From positions 2,783-16,954 of the forward strand of contig WKLE02000640.1 in the NCBI GenBank assembly GCA_014885115.2: a stretch of 14,172 nucleotides of DNA, read 5' to 3'. Both the position numbers and the translations under genes were made by a program. Positions within the stretch are counted from its first letter, which is position 1. Every line of letters starts with the position of its first letter. Origin of the DNA: Asterionellopsis glacialis. Taxonomy: Eukaryota; Bacillariophyta; Plagiogrammaphyceae; Rhaphoneidales; Asterionellopsidaceae. Positions 8,801-14,172 of this stretch are shown here, in pieces. The notes under the pieces were generated by a model. The model was not told where the DNA came from and did no database searches. It saw only the letters and a list, made by a program, of their open reading frames with translations.

Positions 8801-9809
8801 AGCCAGCTGATTTCCACTTCGCCAAATCCAGCAACTCAAGCCAGGGAACTACAGAATATCCACCTGAATTGTACCATTCTCCAAAATCTTCAAAGGATAT
8901 CTTTGCACTTGAAGAGGAGTCTCCATGGTGAGATATGAGGCGGTCTGCTGCAAAACCAGCAACATCCCTTATTTCTTTCCGTATATTTTCATCCAGACAT
9001 TGTCCATTGTCATGAGAGTCAGACCAATCAGTTGTTTCACAATGCAATGCATTTGTAGTCGCTCTGCACGGTGATGCATTTTCACTCCCTTTTTTTGCCT
9101 TACGGGGAGTTTCTTGACTACCGTTCCCGGGCACCGCTCGTCCTTCCTTGCATACGGAGGGAGCTCGATTGGTGCATGCAGATATTGAGGTTAGGAATGA
9201 AGCAAATAAAGTTACAGCTCCGGCATGGTCAAGGTATGAAGGAGTGTCCGTCGTATGATTTTTCTGCTGTGACTTTTCCACGCCGTTTTCCTTCTTTGAT
9301 AAAATTCCAAATGCACTCAACAGCTTTGTACTCTTATCCATCTGTAAAAACAAAAGAAGGCATGTCTCCATTTCCTCTACCGAAACCCCCGATTCTTTCA
9401 ATTTCGAATAGAAAGAGCTGATGAATTTGTCTGTGCAAGTTGAGGCAGCCTTAACGAGAAGCTTTTGCAAGGGCACCTTCTCAGTGAATGTTGCTGTCGT
9501 GGAATGGCTTTCGTCTTCAGATGACAGTGGTTCCGTGTCAGATGTGGATACAACGCTCTTGACGGATGTGTTTTCATCACCATCGGACTCGGGACATTTT
9601 CGTTTGACCCCGTTTGACTTCTCCATTTCGACAGCGGGTTCATCTTTTTTGCTGAGCGCCGTTGCCTCCATTTCTTGCTGCAACTGTTCCAATCTCTTAT
9701 TCAAGGCATTACTGGCCGTGATCATCCGTTTCTCGTCATCCTGGTTTATAGACAGTGTCATAGATGTCTGCAGTGACGATGGAGCGGATTTTTTAGACTC
9801 TTCCTCCAT
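5823..9809 (-). CDS. Four-module EF-hand repeat protein
   Basis: A single intron-free frame of 1,328 codons and the only intact gene here. A TGA lies in frame 18 codons upstream of the ATG, so this start is the first available. The N-terminus (1-110) is polar, with a short coiled-coil-like stretch (about 23-51) and a basic VKRKC near 68. Four related modules follow, at about 110-332, 394-651, 689-945 and 1052-1326. Modules 2-4 start with a strand-helix segment (SFDF, LFTF or LKFN). All have a first EF-hand-like helix-loop, a GKKSxKL-type linker (reduced to DKSTKL in module 1), a second loop, a YLRSFL-type helix (weak in module 1), and a closing FxxWYxxGGYxxxPWLELLDL motif. Only module 4 keeps a near-canonical loop, DGDQDGKLSKRD (1211-1222), with Asp rather than Glu at position 12. 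In module 2 the loop has lost its Asp ligands, and modules 1 and 3 have insertions there. No signal peptide or membrane segment is seen. The protein is probably a soluble calcium sensor or scaffold. Function is unknown. Confidence 0.9.
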   Translation of the reverse strand: MEEESKKSAPSSLQTSMTLSINQDDEKRMITASNALNKRLEQLQQEMEATALSKKDEPAVEMEKSNGVKRKCPESDGDENTSVKSVVSTSDTEPLSSEDESHSTTATFTEKVPLQKLLVKAASTCTDKFISSFYSKLKESGVSVEEMETCLLLFLQMDKSTKLLSAFGILSKKENGVEKSQQKNHTTDTPSYLDHAGAVTLFASFLTSISACTNRAPSVCKEGRAVPGNGSQETPRKAKKGSENASPCRATTNALHCETTDWSDSHDNGQCLDENIRKEIRDVAGFAADRLISHHGDSSSSAKISFEDFGEWYNSGGYSVVPWLELLDLAKWKSAGCNTNGAKEKPPEANKTLAPIKEETNKDVHKEQEPKQKVPETAKSSLPAPKYEKEDSPILVSFDFTGAMRTSKESNYSPFCINITDENLVMLRNLVHRTGLSSRSPDEICNILLRHAKRTERNCNTIMALHRDDFGRCVRELVPAEASSQFSRSEMESFSIYFENFLSCFETGELGSEQVNAKELAVGFSFLCAGKKSAKLATGFDLLSSRPTGGLSQEELTQYLRSYLAMLVGISLLSSSSEKMSQTKKALLGSRPDGLFAAVENGARWTLGHFLKEFGDNHKADIITFENFAHWYTDGGYKVAPWLELLDLAKLLSLLGENGDSDRCSHGTATKSAASPKRRDSPSIPNSDVLFTFPLANNRSLVVLREDATYVRSVVEKMGLVQKPPEDVWGYLYGSLRSSHYSHRHSNGASSKTVEIDQSFFVSGMEKVILSGSAGRNGNTSRGGKLSSSTKETLLNFFQSFDLQQVGKVGLNQLMGGLTLLCGGKKSTKLAFAFGLFDSRNDRKDVSANQEHGSHSLDGEELFLFLRSFLIVMFSCCRQSLDLSAEAVSRYIWETAQMVAEDVMRYQWHTRKFERVNFDEFGEWYNEGGFETAPWLELLDLHKWVLNDDSWANQKAPLELSSRPHASPRSSYNYGVETPRQDDYPLPPPDEAVDPTFLGDMPMGSLDEMDYFLMQSSADKENDVIPANAFARSPQNRDSSHNTSTTSKVAGNSLKFNLVTNENHGGYMVSISQTRVRHFKQILTESGLCRIDAETACKEILSKASRNCTKSQKKSKPTKTNTKKGSEEEPLTLTKDDFDSAMRTILAGGDVSSNMSTVTQRTLSDLLACIFDAFDRLQTGAPNAVEVACGFTVLCKGKKSDKLEYAFELLDGDQDGKLSKRDMSNYLRSFLTALLSISNAPCLDKDESSDHMTTMTGSRCDRRTSTIGRAVDAGSKWAADQSFKASFKERRGSESSTFDDFAEWYTSVGYSSIPWLELLDLRKWVLAD

Positions 9810-10200
9810 TGTGACACGGTTAAATTTTGCTTCTACTGGGCTTGCCTCTGGGTAAAAAAATCACCGTAGAATTTGTACTGTACCAAGTAAATTTCAAAAC
9901 CTGCGACAACAAATTAGTGCACTTGAAAAGATAGACTGATTGTTCAATTGGTTTCGCCAATTCCAAATTCAACAGAGATTGTCGTTTAAAATGATAGAAT
10001 AATTTTGTTTATCGATGATAATAGCCTTGCATAGAACGAGTCTTGGCCTTCGTTGCAAACAGAACGAGCCTCTCCGACAGGAACGTCTCTCAAGGTCCCA
10101 CGCTTGCTTGTAGGGTTTATGCTCACTTGTACGGCAGATTCGTCTCCAAGGGAATTCTAGCGCGAGAGATGAGAAGTTTGCTTCAGGTTACAAAAAACTT
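9810..10200. other. 5' region of the EF-hand gene
   Basis: The promoter and 5' leader of the - strand gene should lie here. A TGA in frame with the EF-hand ATG sits at about 9861-9863. No other coding content, TATA-like box or transcription signal can be assigned with confidence. Confidence 0.4.
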
Positions 10201-10207
10201 GACGTAG

Positions 10208-10335
10208 AATGCAGCAGTACCACGTACACTGTACCACGTGACAAACAGCTGATAGGACATACCAGGTACCAGGTACATGGTTTGTGGAAGTGCACGATCT
10301 CGTACAGGCATTTGGTACCATTTCCAGGTAACTAA
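10208..10335. repeat. GGTACC/CCAGGTA palindrome cluster, left
   Basis: A dense run of short related palindromic words: TACCACGTACACTGTACCACGT, written as two halves (TACCACGTACA and CTGTACCACGT), then TACCAGGTACCAGGTACATGG (10260-10280; a tandem ACCAGGT), then GGTACCATTTCCAGGTAAC (10314-10332). The same words recur at 13546-13690. Such clusters are typical of transposon ends or small satellites, but no element boundary is defined. Confidence 0.5.
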
Positions 10336-10339
10336 ATTT

Positions 10340-11300
10340 ATTACTGAATCATATATAATAATATACTTACCTGCTTTTATTGGGACCACCGATTGAATCT
10401 AGCAGCTTGTGTAAGACAATAGTATTAAATGAACAATGATATAATTTCTACTACAGTGCATGTACATTTGTGCTTTACAAATGAACAGTAAGACTGATAC
10501 TTCTCCTCAGAACTTCCAATTTAAAAATTTATTATGGCATATTTGAACGATTCTCATTGGTTTGCACACCTGCGCGGCACTTTCAAACCCGTGAAACGAG
10601 CCGGCCCTGCCCATTTTACGAATACGAAGACGTGACAACTACGCTGAAGGCCGTAGGACTACTACTAGTAAATAAAGAGAAAACAACAAGAATTGAATAA
10701 GGTAGGCTTATAACCCAATAAGGTTATAACAGAGTTACAGGTAGTTAGAAGTAGTCTAGTATCTGGTACGTTGGTCCTACCAGTTAGCTTGCGGTTACTA
10801 TCAGGTACTCGTATTAATACATTATATATTATTTTTTATTTAAAAATATTATTCTTTGCTATCACTAGTGTGGCGGCAGCTGTGAGACAAAACTCACCCG
10901 CCTGCCTCCGGATATATCCCCAGGTACAGTACCCCATAGTTAGTATTTTTTTTATTATATCGAATGAAAGCAAATCCGGGGAGACCAAAACAAAATGATT
11001 TTAGCCCTAAATTTTTGAGATCGCTCCTCTGGCTGCAACTCGGTCCTGAAGGATACCCTGAATGTTATAAAAACCATCTTCCATCCTCTGTGAGGTAATC
11101 AAAATATGAAGAGATCAGTCCTTTGCATGATGTAGTTTCCTTAAAACCTTTTTTAATATGCAGAAATCATTTTTTATTATGAATATTAATTAAGATATCT
11201 TAGAAAAAAATTATTGTCCTCTCTACATCGTGTTCTTTTTTAATTGACCCCTCATGATCCAAGAAATTGATATTGTATTTTTTTGGTTCTCATTAGATTA
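10340..11300. other. Interval without a recognisable gene
   Basis: A+T-rich DNA with further scattered GGTAC words (near 10765, 10804 and 10922) and T-rich runs. A 13-base sequence CTACTACTAGTAA at 10659-10671 recurs inverted at 13536-13548. Open frames here are short and carry no motif. Confidence 0.45.
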
Positions 11301-11301
11301 G

Positions 11302-11627
11302 GATATTTGTCTTACACACATGAGTAAGGCCAGTATGACTTACAATCAAGATGATGATGGTGTTGTTGGTTTGTTAGGAGGAGGAGGAGCAAAGAATACT
11401 GATAATAAGAAAAACAAGGTGGTGGTCATGTGATGTCCTGTATCTTTAATATCATTCAAAATTATGGTACATCCTCAAGATCACATGAAATTGAATTACA
11501 ACTTTGCAAGGTAATGGTGTTACCCAAGGGTTTTACAGCACAACAATTACAATCATGCCTTGAAGAATACAAAGCCTTGGATGTTATTCAGGTGAATAGT
11601 ACACAAACACATGTGTATTTCCTATAA
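11302..11627 (+). pseudogene. MCM7: C-terminal fragment of replicative helicase subunit MCM7
   Basis: MCM7 is one of the six subunits of the MCM2-7 DNA helicase. This fragment starts in frame at DICLTHMSKASMTYNQ (11302 on; ATG at 11320). That resembles the end of the AAA+ lid, where other MCM7 proteins have LTxMSK-type sequence. It passes through a Gly-rich linker (GLLGGGGAKN). Near 11425 the frame slips, and it continues as HVMSCIFNIIQNYGTSSRS and then VLPKGFTAQQLQSCLEEY, KALDVIQVNSTQTHVYFL and a TAA at 11625-11627. This end closely follows the family C-terminal winged helix (GFTxxQxxxxLxEYxxLNVWQVN), with Ile replacing the usual Trp. A TAG lies just upstream at 11299, and none of the ATPase domain (Walker A and B, Arg finger) is present. 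About 108 of an expected 700 or more residues remain, so it is a truncated, frameshifted gene piece. It may be the last exon of a lost copy or a captured fragment. Confidence 0.85.
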
Positions 11628-12664
11628 TCACCAAAACCTAAAATAATGTACCATACCAAAAAAGGCACAACTTCTAATCTTACTTGAGCTTGATTCTTTT
11701 ACATCTCTTGTTTACTCCTCTTTCCAATATTTGTTTAATCATCCAGACTTTCTAAACTGAATTCTTTTTTGCTCATCCCATCAAATGTGTAAGAGAGAAT
11801 AGCACTAGCAATATATTGTCCATGTCTTTCTTCCATTTCATCACCATCTTCAATGTTGAAGCATTTGTATGAAAAATGACCTTCATTTTCATATTCCTCA
11901 ACGTACTAACTTATAGCACAAATCAAAATATATTCCATTTCACCCAAGTTGGAATAAGGCTTTGGTACTTCAACCAATACAGATGTACACAATACATGTG
12001 GTGGAATATGAAGAAAATTCTTTTTGTCATAAAAAGTATTATGCCCATAGGTGTATCTATCATCACCATAAGGATATTTTTCATTGATCAGCATCTGTAA
12101 ATGCAGGTTGATCCCTTACCACCACACCTTTGGCACTCTCTTCTTCATTTGAACCTTTGTTGTCACCACTTTTATCAGCATCTTCAGAATCATCAGATTC
12201 AAATGCAGTATTGTAATTGTCATCAAATTTACAAATTTAGTGCCCTTGTAGACATCATTCACCCAAGCTGGTTCAGCATAGTTTTTTTCTTCTCCTGAGC
12301 ATAATCCTTCCTTATGATCACTTGCATCTCCACCACCACCGCTGTCTTCTACTTCCTGCCAATGCCTACCATGTTGCTGTTTGTTATGATTTACTTCTCC
12401 AGGCATTGTAGTTTCTGGAGAGACCTTATCACAATTATCAAGTTTTGGGTTGTATCTTTCATTTTCAACTTCTTTCTCTACTTGTTCTTCCTTATTGTTG
12501 CTGTTGTTGTCCATCTTGTCATCTGGTAGTTGCTACTGTTTTTTGCCTTGTTCATTTCCTTCATCCTTCATATTGTTGTTGTTATCTTCCTCTACCTTTC
12601 CTTTGTCCTTCTTATCATTGTTGTTATATCCATCACCCTTTCCTTCCTCCTTGTTATTGGTAAT

Positions 12665-12691
12665 TTCTTCTTCTTTTTTCTTCTTCTTCTT
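12665..12691. repeat. TTC/GAA microsatellite
   Basis: An imperfect (TTC)n run on the + strand, interrupted by a T-run. On the - strand it lies in the Lys/Glu-rich part of the decayed acidic gene. It accounts for the hydrophobic poly-Phe/Leu open frames seen on the + strand. Confidence 0.8.
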
Positions 12692-12921
12692 GTGGTTTCT
12701 CTTGACATTTCTAATCTACACATTTACTGCATCTACTTTCTAATTGTTCCAATTCATGTTTATTTTGTCCTACTATATCTGCTGTTACACCAGGTAATAC
12801 ATCTTTCTTTGTCACAGATGACCATTCAAAGTACAAATAGTAAGGACTATAATAGTTATCACTAGCATATTTTCTGCTAAATCAGTCAAATCTTTGAGTC
12901 CTGAATCTTCACCCTCTTTCT

Positions 12922-12956
12922 TTTCTCCTTCTTCTTCTTCCTCTTCTTCTTCTTTT
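12922..12956. repeat. CTT/GAA microsatellite encoding poly-Glu
   Basis: A pyrimidine-rich CTT repeat on the + strand. Read on the - strand it gives the run of eight Glu residues after PEAPK in the decayed acidic gene. Runs of this kind expand and contract easily and are a likely source of frame loss. Confidence 0.8.
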
Positions 12957-13545
12957 GGTGCTTCAGGTAGTGTAGCATTTAATGGTGCTTCAAACCAATC
13001 ATGTTGTACAAACAATTGAGTCTTTTGTGCATGATGAAAGAATTTTGTTCCATCATTGTCACCATCCTTGTTGGAGGCAGAGGATGCTATGGCCAATCCA
13101 ATTGCTGTTGTTCTCTGTTGACAATGTTTTGTCTTGACTTCTTGGAAGCCTAACAATATCATTCAAAGATGGATTTTTCTTCTGCTGTTTTTGCACAAGA
13201 CTGTCCCCTAATGTATTGGAGATGTCAGTGAGTGCATGTGTTCCATCACCATGGCTTGTGGCTGGAGAATTGGGTCCATTGTCAGGGGTGGCAGTTTTTT
13301 GACTTCTGTGTGAAATTTGGAAAGATTTTGTAGTGTATTTTTTGTATCTTTTTCTTCCTTGTAGAAAATGTACCAAATTTCTACAGGGCCTCCATTTGTG
13401 ATTGATTCTTTTTCATTAATAAAAAAGTGTTCCCACCAGATGAGCAATCTTAAAAAAATTATGGCTAAAATCAATTTTTTTTTGTTCCTTGGAATTTTGA
13501 GCTGTATACTAGTTAGTTTCATTCAATAATAATAGTTACTAGTAG

Positions 13546-13690
13546 TAGGTCCCACCTGGTAGGACCTAGGACTACCTTTCACATACCAGGTATTAGGACC
13601 TACCTAAGACTGTACCTGGTACCAGGTATATTAGGTAGTAACTACTTTTACCATGTACTGAAATACTGGTATGTACCATGTACTGGAGAC
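13546..13690. repeat. GGTACC/CCAGGTA palindrome cluster, right
   Basis: It contains a perfect 16-base palindrome TACCTGGTACCAGGTA (13613-13628), an inverted pair GGTCC...GGACC (13548-13566), and the 12-base direct repeat TACCATGTACTG at 13649-13660 and 13674-13685. It shares its vocabulary with the cluster at 10208-10335. The two clusters lie on either side of the MCM7 fragment and the decayed acidic gene. Confidence 0.6.
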
Positions 13691-13998
13691 ACCCAATAAA
13701 TTACTACTACTATCCAAGATAGCCAGCTTTGTTCCTTGGCTACCAGTACCTGTATTCCTGAAAGTGTGGAACTAAATGGTACTTTTTTTTGGTCTGCTTG
13801 CCTGTTCTAGTACTGCTTTGGGGGTGTACTAGTTTTGTTGACAACTTAATGACTTTTGAGGAACTCTACTACTTCAAACACTTGTGCTCACAAAATGTAT
13901 CAATTCAAGAATACACCAATAACCAATAAAAGGAGACTACTAGTTGAAGGATTAAGCTACAGCTATGCTGGTGATCCTGAACTTAGCTGCTAGTGTTG
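13691..13998. other. Interval without a recognisable gene
   Basis: A+T-rich sequence between the palindrome cluster and the right inverted-repeat arm. It shows no resemblance to the piggyBac coding sequence that would be expected here had the right copy been complete. The copy is therefore truncated, or something has inserted at 13998/13999. Confidence 0.5.
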
Positions 13999-14172
13999 AG
14001 TACACTCCCTGTAGGACACTCTTGAGGATGGCTGATTAATGCCTGGACAAGCAGACAGACTCACAAGAAATTACCATTTACTAAAATTTCCTGAATCTTT
14101 ACTCTTTACTAAATTGCCGGATCTTCTCTGAATTAAACTAAGCTCATAATTTTCATCACCAAATAAAAGTCT
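13999..14172 (-). repeat. Right arm of the inverted repeat, truncated second piggyBac-like copy
   Basis: The reverse complement of this stretch aligns with 357-561. Its inner end encodes SAILKSVLQGVYS on the - strand, with a TAA two codons before SAILK, and the homology then stops dead. Only the 5' end of a second piggyBac-like element is present, pointing into the window. The repeat reaches the window edge and probably continues. Confidence 0.85.

Larger units (their letters stand above)
11735..13522 (-). pseudogene. Decayed gene for an acidic, low-complexity protein of unknown function
   Basis: Consecutive open pieces on the - strand join into one plausible reading with at least five frame changes and three stops (12711-12713, 12533-12535, 11906-11908). 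In order: IWWEHFFINEKESI followed by TKNTLQNLSKFHTEV (13460-13290), which loosely recalls a BED-type zinc finger that has lost its cysteines; GDGTHALTDISNTLGDSLV and PSLNDIVRLPRSQD (13270-13130); KFFHHAQKTQLFVQHDWF with a poly-Glu run (13060-12910); YYSPYYLYFEW and DVLPGVTADIVGQNKHELEQ (12872-12714); a Lys/Glu/Asn-rich stretch; KFDDNYNTAFESDDSEDAD (from about 12240); and HIPPHVLCTSVLVEVPKPYS, NLGEMEYIL and YVEEYENEGHFSYKCFNIED, ending in TAA at 11735-11737. The final segment and the DVLPGVTADIVGQ block look conserved. The family is not recognised. It may be a host gene or a transposon-encoded one. The 5' end is uncertain. Confidence 0.55.

Noticed and set aside
10183..10389. A 68-residue - strand frame rich in Tyr, Val and Pro
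   Set aside because: It is produced by the GGTACC-type palindromes, which translate into Val-Pro-Tyr-like runs. There is no other evidence of coding.
10655..10940. A possible LTR and primer-binding site near ATCTGGTACG and the CAGGTAC words
   Set aside because: No matching second LTR, tRNA-complementary primer site or polypurine tract could be found. The words belong to the palindrome family.
12314..12865. Several overlapping + strand frames of 70-110 residues, very rich in Phe, Leu, Ser and Cys, resembling membrane proteins
   Set aside because: They arise from TTC/CTT-rich sequence that is the complement of the Glu/Lys-rich decayed gene on the - strand. All three frames are hydrophobic, which is a composition artefact.
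11735..13522. Frame breaks caused by poor sequencing rather than real decay
   Set aside because: The neighbouring EF-hand frame of 3,987 bases is uninterrupted, and the breaks here are numerous, include plain stop codons, and are not confined to homopolymers. Error at a few sites cannot be excluded.

Overview
The window looks like nuclear DNA from a eukaryotic alga, most likely a diatom or another stramenopile. This is inference. It rests on an intron-free 1,328-residue protein built from EF-hand modules that end in a WLELLDL signature, on decayed piggyBac-like and Mutator-like transposases of the kind I associate with diatom genomes, and on A+T-rich, repeat-filled flanks. I see no bacterial operon structure and no RNA genes.

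Layout. Bases 1 to about 4,860 are a transposon graveyard. They hold the start of a gag-like ORF running off the left edge, a broken piggyBac-like transposase (about 497-1870), a second, older broken transposase with a zinc-knuckle tail (about 2890-4200), and a diverged direct repeat on either side of that second element. Bases of about 4,870-10,200 form a host-gene island. It contains an FKBP-type prolyl isomerase gene that has lost its middle (5243-5450, + strand) and, converging on it, the one intact gene of the window (5823-9809, - strand). That gene encodes a protein of four EF-hand modules, only the last of which keeps a near-canonical calcium loop. From about 10,200 to the right edge the DNA is again decayed. 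It holds GGTACC-type palindrome clusters, a C-terminal fragment of the replicative helicase subunit MCM7 (11302-11627, frameshifted), and a long decayed gene for an acidic, low-complexity protein on the - strand (about 13522-11735). The last 174 bases are an inverted copy of the left piggyBac 5' region.

How the parts relate. Only the EF-hand gene looks functional. The FKBP, MCM7 and acidic-protein remnants are three separate broken host-like genes within about 8 kb, bracketed by transposon debris. This suggests a region where duplicated or captured gene pieces accumulate and decay. The inverted piggyBac pieces at the two edges face inward and may bracket the whole segment.
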